Positions 26,536 through 35,580 of a stretch of DNA of 64,000 nucleotides are shown here, piece after piece (the first letter of the stretch is position 1; the number at the start of each line of letters is the position of its first letter). The stretch covers positions 1 to 64,000 of the forward strand of contig NZ_JACBFP010000010.1 of assembly GCF_021401085.1 (NCBI RefSeq), in the 5' to 3' direction. The translations under genes and the position numbers were made by a program. The notes below the pieces were generated by a model. That model made no database searches, was not told the DNA's origin, and was given only the letters and a program-made list of their open reading frames with translations. The DNA comes from Chryseobacterium sp. R2A-55. GTDB taxonomy: Bacteria; Bacteroidota; Bacteroidia; Flavobacteriales; Weeksellaceae.

Positions 26536-27642
26536 ATGACCGAAGAATTGAATTACCGACAAAACCCCAATTTCCCAAACCGCTATATTTCCCCGCAAAA
26601 ATTATTTTCTTTCCTACAGGCGAATTACAGCAATTTCATTTCGGAGGTTGGACGATCCTATTTGGACAAACCGATTTACAAGATGAGTTTGGGAAATGGA
26701 AAAACCAGGGTTTTGGCGTGGTCGCAGATGCATGGTAATGAATCCAATGCCACTCATGCGATGCTGGATTTGTTGGAGATTTTCAAATATCAACCGGCTT
26801 TAGCAAAACAATTGTTTGCGGAAATTACACTTGATTTTATTTTTATGCTGAATCCTGATGGTTCTGAGAAATGGATCCGCAGAAATGCACTGGATATTGA
26901 TATGAACCGCGATTTCCTGAAACTCGCCAGTAAAGAGTTTCCGATTTTGAAAAGCATCGCCGAAAATGGAAAGTATGAATATGGGCTTAATCTTCATGAG
27001 CAACGGACTATTTTTACTTCAGATGGCGAAAATCCCGCAACACTTTCATTTTTAGCACCTTCCGAAAATTTTACAAGAGACGTTACGGAAACCAGAAAAA
27101 AGTCCATGGCGGTCATTGCTCAGATTTTTGCAAACCTAAAAACACTGATTCCTAATCAGATCGCCAGATATTCTGATGAGTTTTATCCTACTTCTACCGG
27201 AGATAATTTGATTAAAATGGGAATTGCTTCTATACTATATGAAGGTGGACATTTTCCGAATGATTACAAAAGAACAGGAACCCGTAAATATTACACTATT
27301 GCGTTGTATGAAGGGTTAAAAGCGATTTCCGAACTCAAGGGTTCCACAGAAGGTTGGGAAAAGTATTTAGAAATTCAAGAAAATATAGAAAGTCACTATG
27401 ATATCATCTACCGGAATGTGGAATTGAATACTGATTTTCCGTGTGTTTTGGATGTGGCGGTGCAGTTTCGGGAAGAAATCAAAGAAGGTGATGATGAGAT
27501 CTCCTTGGTACCAATTGTCGTAGAAGTGGGTGATGTAGGCAAAAAAAAAGGCTGGAAAGAAATTGACTGCACCGGAAAAAAGTTCATTTCTGAGAAAAAA
27601 TTTCCAAAACTGGATGAAATCCAAAACTTTACCATCGAATAA
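26536..27642 (+). CDS. M14-family zinc carboxypeptidase-like protein
   Basis: The first ATG in frame is at 26536; the frame extends to a TTG at 26512. The protein is 368 residues and lacks a signal peptide, so it may act in the cytoplasm. M14 zinc ligands are visible as H and E in HGNES and a later H in NLHEQ. The arginine DMNRDF-type segment that binds the C-terminal carboxylate is also present. It likely cuts C-terminal residues or an amide from peptides. The gene ends with a strong hairpin terminator. Confidence 0.85.
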   Translation: MTEELNYRQNPNFPNRYISPQKLFSFLQANYSNFISEVGRSYLDKPIYKMSLGNGKTRVLAWSQMHGNESNATHAMLDLLEIFKYQPALAKQLFAEITLDFIFMLNPDGSEKWIRRNALDIDMNRDFLKLASKEFPILKSIAENGKYEYGLNLHEQRTIFTSDGENPATLSFLAPSENFTRDVTETRKKSMAVIAQIFANLKTLIPNQIARYSDEFYPTSTGDNLIKMGIASILYEGGHFPNDYKRTGTRKYYTIALYEGLKAISELKGSTEGWEKYLEIQENIESHYDIIYRNVELNTDFPCVLDVAVQFREEIKEGDDEISLVPIVVEVGDVGKKKGWKEIDCTGKKFISEKKFPKLDEIQNFTIE

Positions 27643-27648
27643 AAAAAT

Positions 27649-27676
27649 TAGCGAAATCGAAAGATTTCGCTATTTT
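27649..27676 (+). terminator. Terminator after the M14 gene
   Basis: A perfect 10-bp stem (tagcgaaatc / gatttcgcta) closed by a GAAA loop is followed by T residues. It starts 7 bases past the stop codon. Confidence 0.85.
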
Positions 27677-27739
27677 GCTATGGGTAAACTTCGGATTTTC
27701 AACCTTTGAAAAATACTTTCCTCTGGCTTCAAGTCCCTT

Positions 27740-28246
27740 TTAGTTCACTACTTTTATTCCGCTCGCCAGAAACCGAATTTCTTCCTGTGGTTTTGTGATC
27801 GCGTCGATTTCGGCTTGTGATTTTTTCGCGTCTTCCGCATAATGTTTTTGCTCATCCACAGAAATCACTTTCGTTTCGGCATTTCCTTCCAGAACCACAT
27901 TCTTCCCTTTCAGCGCCACCGGAACAAAGAATCCGTAATCCTTCATTTTCACAAAGAATTTTTCATTGTTTTCAGTTTCCACGGTAAGCCAACAACCTTT
28001 TTTGTCGCAAACGTCGGTCACTTTTCCTTTCATTGCCACGTTTTCAACCTTCTTTGCTTTTTTAAGCTTTTTTTCCAGTTGGGTGGCAGTGATGGCTTTT
28101 TTCTCAGTTTTTGCCGATACATTTCCTCCATAGAAGTCTCCCACTAAAGCATTTCCTTCAGGTGGACCTGCTTTTTTTGCTGCAGTTTCCTGTGAGAATC
28201 CCATCGAGGAAATGGCAATCGTAAAAATCAGTACTAATTTTTTCAT
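27740..28246 (-). CDS. DUF4920 exported protein
   Basis: The ATG at 28246 (MKKLVLIFTIAISSMGFS) starts a signal peptide; the frame extends to a TTG at 28255. The mature part is about 150 residues of OB-fold-like beta structure, with the conserved DVCDKKGCWLTVE segment and its two cysteines, and FFVPVALKGKNVVLEG. DUF4920 proteins are common in this phylum and of unknown function. The pair of Cys could bind metal or form a disulfide. Confidence 0.85.
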   Translation of the reverse strand: MKKLVLIFTIAISSMGFSQETAAKKAGPPEGNALVGDFYGGNVSAKTEKKAITATQLEKKLKKAKKVENVAMKGKVTDVCDKKGCWLTVETENNEKFFVKMKDYGFFVPVALKGKNVVLEGNAETKVISVDEQKHYAEDAKKSQAEIDAITKPQEEIRFLASGIKVVN

Positions 28247-28409
28247 TGTTTTCAATTTCTACAAAAATAGCAATTTTTCCAAATTCCATAGGTTTTTTAA
28301 AATTTTGATGAAGAGCTACTGTCAATTTAACAATAATTACCAAAAATTTATATATTTACGTCTTTCAACGATGGAGGAATAACCTTCACATCTGAACCAA
28401 AAACTATTT

Positions 28410-29819
28410 ATGCAGAAAAAACTCAAACTTTGGGACGCCACGATGCTTGTGATGGGCTCCATGATCGGAAGTGGAATCTTTATCGTAAGTTCCGATATGA
28501 TGCGGAATCTGGGTTCCGGTTACTGGCTGATTGCCGTTTGGATCATCACCGGGATCATGACCATAGCTGCCGCAATTTCCTATGGCGAGCTGTCCTCGAT
28601 TTTTCCAAAAGCCGGCGGACAATACACCTATATCACAGAAATTTTTGGAAAGATGCCCGGTTTTCTGTACGGATGGGGTTTATTCACAGTGATTCAAACA
28701 GGGACAATTGCTGCAGTAGCAATGGCTTTTGGGAAATTTACAGCCTACCTGATTCCGGCGCTCAACAATTCTGCACCCATATTTCAAAGCGGAAGCTTTC
28801 GGATTACCTGGGTTCAAATATTGGCAATTGTAGTAATTATTTTCCTCACCTTTGTAAATACCAAAGGTTTAAAGAATGGAAAAATATTGCAGGATGTGTT
28901 CACTTCCTCAAAAATTCTGGCACTTTTAGGCATCATCATTTTTGGATTTCTTTTGATCAAAGACGCTCAATGGGCACAAAACATGAGTTTCGGCTGGAAC
29001 GGATTCCAGAATTTTGGTAGGGAAGTAGGCAACGATCTTCTCCCCACAGAATGGAAGCCAATCGGCGGCGTCACACTTTTGGGCGGAATTGCAGCGGCTT
29101 TGGTGGGTTCCATTTTCAGTTCCGTAGCTTGGGAAAACGTCACCTTCATGTCCGGCGAAATAGAAGATCCAAAGAAAAATGTAGTGAAATCAATGGTTTT
29201 CGGAACAGTAATCGTCATGATTCTCTACCTTCTGGTGAATTTCGTTTACCTGAACGCGCTCGATCGCGATGGAATCGCATTTGCAGATAAAAACCGTCCT
29301 GCAGTAGCCGCTTCCGAAGTCATATTCGGCAGTTTAGGTACGGTTATTATGGCCATTTTGGTGATGATTTCCACCTTCGGATGTATCAACGGATTGGTTT
29401 TGGCGGGAGCAAGGGTTTATCAATCCATGGCGAAAGACGGACTTTTCTTCAAATCCGCCATCGAAAACAACGAACACAACGTTCCCGGGAAATCCCTCTG
29501 GATGCAGGGAATTTGGGCATCGGTTCTGGCACTCAGCGGACAATACGGTGATTTGCTCGACATGATTTCCTTCGTCATCGTGCTGTTTTACATGATTACC
29601 GTTTTTGGCGTAATCTACCTCAGAATCAAAAAACCAAACCTGGAAAGACCCTATAAAACATGGCTTTATCCCATCACACCGATTATTTACCTCATCATTG
29701 GAACCGCATTTTGCATCCTCCTTATCTGGTTTAAACCCCAATACACTTGGCCGGGATTTATCCTTATCTTGCTTGGATTACCCGTATATTTCTTCATTAA
29801 TCGAAAGAAAGTGAATTAG
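28410..29819 (+). CDS. APC-superfamily amino-acid permease
   Basis: This 469-residue protein has 12 predicted membrane helices. The APC signature MGSMIGSGIFIVSS is in helix 1, and VAWENVTFMSGEIEDPKKN matches the conserved loop after helix 6. It probably takes up or exchanges amino acids at the inner membrane; the substrate cannot be read from sequence. It is a single gene, followed by an AT/GC-mixed intergenic repeat. Confidence 0.92.
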   Translation: MQKKLKLWDATMLVMGSMIGSGIFIVSSDMMRNLGSGYWLIAVWIITGIMTIAAAISYGELSSIFPKAGGQYTYITEIFGKMPGFLYGWGLFTVIQTGTIAAVAMAFGKFTAYLIPALNNSAPIFQSGSFRITWVQILAIVVIIFLTFVNTKGLKNGKILQDVFTSSKILALLGIIIFGFLLIKDAQWAQNMSFGWNGFQNFGREVGNDLLPTEWKPIGGVTLLGGIAAALVGSIFSSVAWENVTFMSGEIEDPKKNVVKSMVFGTVIVMILYLLVNFVYLNALDRDGIAFADKNRPAVAASEVIFGSLGTVIMAILVMISTFGCINGLVLAGARVYQSMAKDGLFFKSAIENNEHNVPGKSLWMQGIWASVLALSGQYGDLLDMISFVIVLFYMITVFGVIYLRIKKPNLERPYKTWLYPITPIIYLIIGTAFCILLIWFKPQYTWPGFILILLGLPVYFFINRKKVN

Positions 29820-29839
29820 GAGCAGGCAGATTTTCGTTT

Positions 29840-29935
29840 TTTACCAAGACCCGTCCCGCTTTCCGCACTCGCTTTTTTCTTTTTCGGAAAAAAAGAAAAA
29901 GAGCTCAAACAAATGCTCCAATCGGTGCTATTAAC
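29840..29935. repeat. Intergenic element with inverted repeat, possibly dispersed
   Basis: The stretch has tcccgctttccgc, then cttttttctttttcgg with its complement ggaaaaaaagaaaaag, then gagctcaaacaa. A similar arrangement (ttcccgcttttttt … agaaaaaagagctccactcaa) lies at 54899-54960. It looks like a short dispersed family, but only two weak copies are in view. Confidence 0.4.
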
Positions 29936-30007
29936 TTCTGTCGTTCCTTTTTCCAGGTCTTTTTCGGGATCATGTTCAAAAATTTGTTAACTTTAGAAAA
30001 AGAAATC

Positions 30008-30241
30008 ATGTCAGAATTAGTTACCCTATTACGTTCCTCCTATTTATATGAGGTAGAGATTGCCAAATCGAAACTCGCATCCCGGGACATTCCCAGTTAT
30101 GTGAAAAATGAATTTGTCAATAATGTGGCTGTTTTCCCGATGTCTCAGAATTACGTCCTCCTCATCAGCGAAAACGATTTAGAGGAAGCCAGAAAAATCC
30201 TGGAAGAAGATGACACGCTGGATGAAACCGAAATGCTTTAA
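30008..30241 (+). CDS. DUF2007-type putative signal-transducing protein
   Basis: The start is taken at 30008 (MSELVTLLRSSYLYEVEIAKSKLASRDI), which fits the family; the frame extends 12 codons upstream. The product is 77 residues with the DUF2007 pattern: an N-terminal strand and helix, then a central VFPMSQNYVLLISENDLEEARKIL. The fold resembles the PII/GlnB-like ferredoxin fold. Its function is not established, and its neighbours give no hint. Confidence 0.8.
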   Translation: MSELVTLLRSSYLYEVEIAKSKLASRDIPSYVKNEFVNNVAVFPMSQNYVLLISENDLEEARKILEEDDTLDETEML

Positions 30242-30283
30242 CATGATTGATGCAGGATAGTCCATCAATTTCACAATTCACAA

Positions 30284-30311
30284 TTCGTATTTCGCCCTTC
30301 GTATTTCGCCC
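30284..30311 (+). repeat. Tandem 14-bp repeat before menB
   Basis: ttcgtatttcgccc occurs twice in direct succession, about 40 bases before the menB start. A TATCTTTA element follows at 30322-30329. Confidence 0.8.
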
Positions 30312-30350
30312 AACTTTTCCCTATCTTTACCCCTTAAATTTTCTACTAAA

Positions 30351-31187
30351 ATGACCGATTGGAAAACCGTAAGGGAATACGAAGATATTACCTATAAAAA
30401 ATGTGGGGGAGTCGCCAGAATTGCGATTAACAGACCTGAAGTTCGCAACGCATTCCGCCCGAAAACCACCTCAGAATTGTATGACGCTTTTTATCACGTT
30501 TCCGAAGATCCTTCGGTGGGAGTGGTCTTATTGACCGGCGAAGGACCAAGTCCGAAAGACGGTGGCCATGCTTTCTGCAGCGGTGGCGACCAAAAAGCGA
30601 GAGGACATCAAGGTTACGTCGGCGAGGACGGAAGACACCGCTTAAATATTTTGGAAGTGCAGCGTTTGATTCGTTTCATGCCGAAAGTAGTAATCGCCGT
30701 GGTAAACGGTTGGGCAGTTGGAGGTGGTCATTCGCTCCACGTGGTTTGCGATTTGACTTTGGCAAGTGAAGAACATGCGATTTTCAAACAAACCGACGCA
30801 GATGTAACCAGCTTTGATGGAGGTTATGGTTCCGCATATCTGGCTAAAATGGTGGGGCAGAAGAAAGCTCGTGAAATTTTCTTTCTCGGAAGAAATTATT
30901 CCGCCAAAGAAGCCGAAGCAATGGGAATGGTCAATGCCGTAATTCCTCATGCCGAACTGGAAGATACTGCTTATCAGTGGGCTCAGGAAATTTTAGGAAA
31001 ATCGCCTATGTCCATCAGAATGTTGAAATTCGCCATGAATTTGACGGACGATGGAATGGTCGGTCAGCAGGTTTTTGCAGGCGAAGCCACAAGACTGGCG
31101 TATATGACCGAAGAAGCCAAAGAAGGACGAAACGCATTTCTGGAAAAACGGAAACCGGATTTTGGTGAAAATAAGTGGATATCTTAA
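30351..31187 (+). CDS. menB: 1,4-dihydroxy-2-naphthoyl-CoA synthase (MenB)
   Basis: This 278-residue crotonase-fold enzyme closes the second ring of menaquinone from o-succinylbenzoyl-CoA. Diagnostic segments are INRPEVRNAFRPKT, AFCSGGDQKARG and the glycine-rich oxyanion loop near GGGHSLH. The length is usual. It is followed 84 bases later by menA, and together they make two late steps of menaquinone synthesis. A TATCTTTA -7 element and a tandem repeat precede it. Confidence 0.96.
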   Translation: MTDWKTVREYEDITYKKCGGVARIAINRPEVRNAFRPKTTSELYDAFYHVSEDPSVGVVLLTGEGPSPKDGGHAFCSGGDQKARGHQGYVGEDGRHRLNILEVQRLIRFMPKVVIAVVNGWAVGGGHSLHVVCDLTLASEEHAIFKQTDADVTSFDGGYGSAYLAKMVGQKKAREIFFLGRNYSAKEAEAMGMVNAVIPHAELEDTAYQWAQEILGKSPMSIRMLKFAMNLTDDGMVGQQVFAGEATRLAYMTEEAKEGRNAFLEKRKPDFGENKWIS

Positions 31188-31271
31188 ATGGAAATTGGAG
31201 ATCAAAAGTATGGAGCTGTGAGATTTTGTGTCATAGTAACGGTCTTAAAGTCTCATGTCTAAAAAATATAT

Positions 31272-32198
31272 ATGAAGGATTGGATTAACGCCGCACGGTT
31301 ACGGACTTTGCCGCTTTCAATGAGTGGAATTATTATGGGATCGTTTATCGCGAGATGGCGGATTTTGAACAATGGTGGAACTTGGGACTGGCAAATTTTC
31401 GCAATGGCGATACTGGTAACTTTATTGTACCAAATCCTGTCTAATTTCGCCAATGATTACGGCGACGGAATTAAGGGAACTGATAAACTGAGAGTCAACG
31501 AGGCTGAACAGAGAGCAGTAGCTTCCGGAAAAATTACAGCAGCTCAGATGAGGAATGCCATGGTTTTGTTTTCAATACTTTCTTTGATTGCTACCGTGGC
31601 GCTTCTGTATCTCGCATTTTATCCAAACCACATCAGGGAATTCTGGATTTTCGTGGGATTGGGAATTGCCTGTATTTTGGCGGCGATTAGTTACACGGTT
31701 GGTAAAAAACCTTATGGATATTTGGGATTGGGAGATATTTTCGTGTTTATCTTTTTCGGGTTGGTGTCTGTCTGCGGAAGCTATTTCCTCTTTACCAAAA
31801 CTTTTGATTGGGATATTCTGATTCCGGCAACTTCCATCGGAATGATGAGCACCGCCGTTCTGAATCTGAACAATATGCGTGATATTGAAAGTGATGCTTT
31901 AAGTGGAAAAAAAACTTTGGCCTTAAGGCTGGGTTTCAAATATGCGATGATTTACGAAGTTATTTTGCTGATGCTGCCCTTGATCTTAATTCTGGTTTTC
32001 CTGGGTGTCAATGGTTTCATCAAGGAAGGAAAATATTACCCGTTCATTGTGATGATCCTGCTTTTCCCGATGACGGCATTAAGAAGAAAAATAATGACGG
32101 TAAACGAACCTAAAGAACTCGACCCATTTTTGAAGCAGGTTGGAATTTTAACCTTGATGATGGCGGTTTTGCTGGCTTTAGGACTCAATTATTTTTAA
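31272..32198 (+). CDS. menA: 1,4-dihydroxy-2-naphthoate polyprenyltransferase (MenA)
   Basis: This 308-residue membrane protein of the UbiA family has eight or nine helices. The aspartate-rich prenyl-binding motif is FANDYGDGIKGTD, and a second acidic motif is NNMRDIESD. It attaches the polyprenyl side chain to dihydroxynaphthoate at the inner membrane. It probably shares a transcript with menB. Confidence 0.94.
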   Translation: MKDWINAARLRTLPLSMSGIIMGSFIARWRILNNGGTWDWQIFAMAILVTLLYQILSNFANDYGDGIKGTDKLRVNEAEQRAVASGKITAAQMRNAMVLFSILSLIATVALLYLAFYPNHIREFWIFVGLGIACILAAISYTVGKKPYGYLGLGDIFVFIFFGLVSVCGSYFLFTKTFDWDILIPATSIGMMSTAVLNLNNMRDIESDALSGKKTLALRLGFKYAMIYEVILLMLPLILILVFLGVNGFIKEGKYYPFIVMILLFPMTALRRKIMTVNEPKELDPFLKQVGILTLMMAVLLALGLNYF

Positions 32199-32300
32199 AT
32201 ATTTGCCGGCAAAATTCCCGCCGAATGATCTGGTTTTCGTGCATCTAAACAACTAAATTTGAATCGGGAACCGAGTTAAAATTAAAAACAAAATAAGATT

Positions 32301-32981
32301 ATGAAAATAAAATTCCTCGGACAAAACTGCTTTTTGTTCACTTATAACGGGAAAAATATATTAAGTGACCCTTTTTACAATTTCCAGAAAGAGAAATCCG
32401 GGTTTGATATTTCGGCGCAACCGATTGATTATGTTTTGATTACTCATGCTCATGGCGACCATGTTGCGGATGTGAAGGAAGTTTTGGAAAAACATCCCAA
32501 TGCGACTTTAATTGGTCAACCGGAAATTTGCGGCTATTTCAAGCATGCCCATTCCCTTGACATTAATTTCGGAGGTTCTGCAAAAATTGATGACCTGAAA
32601 ATCTCGATGGTTCCGGCTTCACACACTTCAAGTTTCCCGGATGGGATCTACGGTGGCGAACCTTGTGGATATGTTTTCAGGTTCCAGGGAAGGAATATTT
32701 ATTTCGCCGGCGATACTGGAATTATGGCGGATATGGAAATTTTTCCCAGATTGTTCGGAAACATCGATTTGGCGATACTTCCAGTCGGCTCACATTATAC
32801 GATGTGTGCAAGAAAGGCTAGTTTTGCTGCAGCAGAATTGCTGAATACCAAAAAGGTGATCGGTTGTCATTTCGATACTTTTCCACCGATCAGAATTAAT
32901 CATGAGGAAGCAAAAAGTTTTTTCGAAGACCGAAACATCGATTTCTCATTGCCAGAACTTGGACAGGAATTCCAGGTTTAA
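32301..32981 (+). CDS. UPF0173-type metal-dependent hydrolase (metallo-beta-lactamase fold)
   Basis: This 226-residue protein has the HxHxDH zinc motif THAHGDHVAD (H49, H51, D53, H54), a further His in PASHTSSF and an Asp in AGDTG, as in the UPF0173 family. There is no signal peptide. The substrate of this family is not established. A hairpin terminator shared with the opposing SRP RNA gene lies just downstream. Confidence 0.9.
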   Translation: MKIKFLGQNCFLFTYNGKNILSDPFYNFQKEKSGFDISAQPIDYVLITHAHGDHVADVKEVLEKHPNATLIGQPEICGYFKHAHSLDINFGGSAKIDDLKISMVPASHTSSFPDGIYGGEPCGYVFRFQGRNIYFAGDTGIMADMEIFPRLFGNIDLAILPVGSHYTMCARKASFAAAELLNTKKVIGCHFDTFPPIRINHEEAKSFFEDRNIDFSLPELGQEFQV

Positions 32982-32990
32982 GAAAAAAAT

Positions 32991-33026
32991 AAAGAGATTA
33001 AGAAAATACTTTTCCCTAATCTCTTT
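32991..33026. terminator. Bidirectional terminator between the UPF0173 gene and SRP RNA
   Basis: The perfect 10-bp arms aaagagatta and taatctcttt face each other across a 16-base loop. One side serves the plus-strand hydrolase gene and the other the minus-strand RNA gene. Confidence 0.7.
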
Positions 33027-33045
33027 ACCTATAGAAATAAAAAAT

Positions 33046-33138
33046 GGCAAGCTACCTACATCACACCGCTACAACCGATTACCTTTGCTGCGTTCCCACC
33101 CTGGAGGATTTTCAGGAGCTGGTTGTGTAGGACTTGCC
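33046..33138 (-). ncRNA. ffs: Signal recognition particle RNA, small bacterial type
   Basis: On the minus strand the sequence contains ccagggtgggaacgcagcaa, the conserved apical loop of bacterial SRP RNA that binds Ffh. The ends ggcaag and cttgcc pair, giving a hairpin of about 93 nt. No protein frame fits. A TATCTTTG promoter element ends five bases before the predicted 5' end, and a bidirectional terminator follows. The RNA directs nascent membrane and exported proteins to the translocon. Confidence 0.93.
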
Positions 33139-33142
33139 GGTG

Positions 33143-33172
33143 CAAAGATACGGCTTTAATTGAAAAAGCAAA
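33143..33172 (-). promoter_or_regulatory. Promoter of the SRP RNA gene
   Basis: The minus strand has TTTG (33169-33172), an 18-base spacer, then TATCTTTG (33143-33150). This fits the Bacteroidota consensus and the RNA's 5' end. Confidence 0.75.
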
Positions 33173-33201
33173 ATTCAAAATTCAAGAAAATATAGATTTT
33201 T

Positions 33202-33783
33202 ATGACAAAAAATGTTTATGCAGTTGGTTTCCTGCTTTTTATAGCAACTATGACCGTGTTTTTTTTAATGTATTTTTTTGGGATGAACACCCAGTATTAT
33301 CATAATTCAATCCTAATTAACGCGTTCCTTCTACCGGCGATTTATTTGGCAGGTGCATTTATCTCGGTAAATAGTCTCAGAAAAACCGGAGTCCGCATGG
33401 GATTTCGGGAGATTTTCGGAAGGGCTTTTGTTCCGATGTTTTTTGGCGGGTTGCTTTCGGTTTTCAGTATTTTCTTTTTTTTCAATAAAGTGGATGAAAA
33501 GGCGAAAGACTTGCTGAGTTACCAATACATCGAAAGCTACCGTACTTCTCTGGAAGAAGATTACAGCAGTTCTACCCAAATTCTTAAACCGGGAAGCGAA
33601 GAGTGGAACGCGGTGAAAGACAAATACGAAGAGGCAAAAATGCGTATCGCAGCAAAGGAAAGCAAGAAAGAGGACATGTTTTCGGCTAGAAATTTCAGTT
33701 ACGTTTTTGCTGGATATTGTGCCTATTTCCTTATCTTATCGACATTCTTGGCTACTTTTTTCAGAAGTAGAACAGAGCAATAA
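33202..33783 (+). CDS. DUF4199 membrane protein
   Basis: This 193-residue protein has four hydrophobic helices: about 6-28, 38-55, 72-94 and 168-188. A charged helical region near 95-160 has many Lys and Glu. It matches the DUF4199 pattern, common in Bacteroidota and often placed next to a glycosyltransferase, as here. Its role is unknown. The neighbouring glycosyltransferase starts 72 bases downstream, so the two may share a transcript. Confidence 0.85.
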   Translation: MTKNVYAVGFLLFIATMTVFFLMYFFGMNTQYYHNSILINAFLLPAIYLAGAFISVNSLRKTGVRMGFREIFGRAFVPMFFGGLLSVFSIFFFFNKVDEKAKDLLSYQYIESYRTSLEEDYSSSTQILKPGSEEWNAVKDKYEEAKMRIAAKESKKEDMFSARNFSYVFAGYCAYFLILSTFLATFFRSRTEQ

Positions 33784-33854
33784 CATCGTGTTGGTTCATT
33801 TATTATTTGGACAAACATTCGTAAATTTGAACAATAAAATCAAATCTAAAACCT

Positions 33855-34811
33855 TTGAATCCTAACCTATCCATTATCATTCCGCTTCTGAATGAAGAAG
33901 AGTCACTTGAAGAACTATTTACAAGGATTGACCAAGTATGCAAATCGAACGAACTTTCCTACGAAATCTGGTTTGTGGACGATGGAAGCACCGATTCCTC
34001 TTGGAACACCATTGAAAACCTAAAGTCCAGCAATCCGCAAATTCATGGAATTAAGTTTTCCAGAAATTATGGAAAATCTCAAGCGCTCCATGCCGCATTT
34101 GAAAAGGCAAACGGAGCGGTGGTGATCACCATGGATGCAGATCTTCAGGACTTTCCAGAAGAAATTCCGGAATTATATGCCATGGTCAAGAATGAAAATT
34201 ACGACATCGTTTCCGGATGGAAAAAGAAGCGTTATGACAATGTGATGACCAAGAATCTTCCTTCAAAACTCTTTAATTCCGCGGCCAGAAAACTTTCCGG
34301 AGTTGAGCTGCATGATTTCAATTGCGGATTGAAGGCCTACAAAAAACAGGTCGTGAAATCCATTGATGTGTATGGCGATATGCACCGATACATTCCGGTT
34401 TTGGCGGCGAATGCGGGTTTCAGAAGAATTACCGAAAAGCCGGTTCAACATCAGGCAAGACCTTATGGAAGTTCAAAATTCGGTACCGAAAGATTTATCC
34501 GAGGTTTTCTGGACTTGGTTACTTTATGGTTTGTAAGCCGTTTCGGAGGAAGGCCAATGCATTTTTTCGGTGCGGCCGGAACTTTGATGTTCATTATCGG
34601 GTTTTTATCGGCGCTTTGGTTGGGGATTTCCAAACTCATCGATGTTTCGCATGGAATTTATGGGCATTTAATTACGAACAACCCGTGGTTTTTCATCGCA
34701 TTGACGATGATGATTTTGGGAACCCTGCTTTTCATCGCCGGATTTTTGGGCGAAATGATTATTCGGACAACCAGGGAGAGCAAGAATTATCATATTGAGG
34801 AAGTGATTTAA
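33855..34811 (+). CDS. Family 2 glycosyltransferase, dolichyl-phosphate-mannose-synthase-like
   Basis: The 318-residue protein starts with TTG (MNPNLSIIIPLLNEEESL); no in-frame ATG fits. It has a GT-A fold with DDGSTD and MDADLQD metal-binding motifs, followed by two C-terminal membrane helices (about 235-258 and 275-300). Relatives (GtrB/ArnC type) transfer a sugar to undecaprenyl phosphate at the inner membrane. The sugar here is not defined by sequence. Confidence 0.88.
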   Translation: MNPNLSIIIPLLNEEESLEELFTRIDQVCKSNELSYEIWFVDDGSTDSSWNTIENLKSSNPQIHGIKFSRNYGKSQALHAAFEKANGAVVITMDADLQDFPEEIPELYAMVKNENYDIVSGWKKKRYDNVMTKNLPSKLFNSAARKLSGVELHDFNCGLKAYKKQVVKSIDVYGDMHRYIPVLAANAGFRRITEKPVQHQARPYGSSKFGTERFIRGFLDLVTLWFVSRFGGRPMHFFGAAGTLMFIIGFLSALWLGISKLIDVSHGIYGHLITNNPWFFIALTMMILGTLLFIAGFLGEMIIRTTRESKNYHIEEVI

Positions 34812-34826
34812 TTTGAAAATTAGAAA

Positions 34827-35543
34827 ATGAAAAGAAACTGCAATATTTCTAATATTCTTCTCATCAGCCTTTTCTTCATCATTTCCTGCGGAAAAATCAC
34901 CCCGAAAGGAAAAATAGAAAGCAGGGATTTTCCCGTGGAAGACTTCACAGAGGTCAATCTCCAAGGGAAGTTCCGGGTTTTTTATGTGAACGGTGACAAA
35001 AGCTTTGTCAATGTGGAAACCTATTCGAACATTATCGAAAATCTTAATTTAAAGGTTAAAGATAAAACTTTAAACATCACTGAAAACCGAGAAACCCAAG
35101 GTGTGGATTTCTACAATATCACCATCTACTCCAAATATAGTCCCGAAAAAATGGTGCTTTCGGATTCTTTGGAGATGAATATCTCGAGCGAAATAAAAAC
35201 TGATCATTTTCGGCTAAAAATGAAAAATAATGCTAAATTTATTGGATCAGTTAATTCCAGAAAGGCAGAAATTGAGATGAAAAATGCGAGCCGTGCAAAT
35301 TTCTTGGGAAAGACCAGGGATGCGGTAATCAAAATTTCTGACACGGCAAATATCATCGCGCCTTACTGGATGATTACCAATTTGGATATCGACTCCAGAA
35401 ACGGAAATTATGCGGAGCTTAATGTGAAAGATACTTTGAAGGGAAATATCAGGAATACGGCAAAATTTGTTTATTACAACGACCCAATTCGGGTATTAAA
35501 AATCGATAAAACAGCAAACGTTCAAAACAAAGTTATAGAATAA
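34827..35543 (+). CDS. Lipoprotein with head GIN domain (DUF2807)
   Basis: This 238-residue protein has a lipobox IISC (lipidated Cys about residue 21) followed by GKITPKGK. The remaining part is a beta-helix-like DUF2807 repeat region (NVETYSNIIENLNLKVK, LEMNISSEIKTDHFRLK), which is probably anchored in the outer membrane facing the periplasm or surface. Function is unknown. It starts 15 bases after the glycosyltransferase and 37 bases before the phosphohexomutase, suggesting one operon. Confidence 0.85.
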   Translation: MKRNCNISNILLISLFFIISCGKITPKGKIESRDFPVEDFTEVNLQGKFRVFYVNGDKSFVNVETYSNIIENLNLKVKDKTLNITENRETQGVDFYNITIYSKYSPEKMVLSDSLEMNISSEIKTDHFRLKMKNNAKFIGSVNSRKAEIEMKNASRANFLGKTRDAVIKISDTANIIAPYWMITNLDIDSRNGNYAELNVKDTLKGNIRNTAKFVYYNDPIRVLKIDKTANVQNKVIE

Positions 35544-35580
35544 CAAACGAACTTTGTAACTCAATTTGAAACATAAAAAT

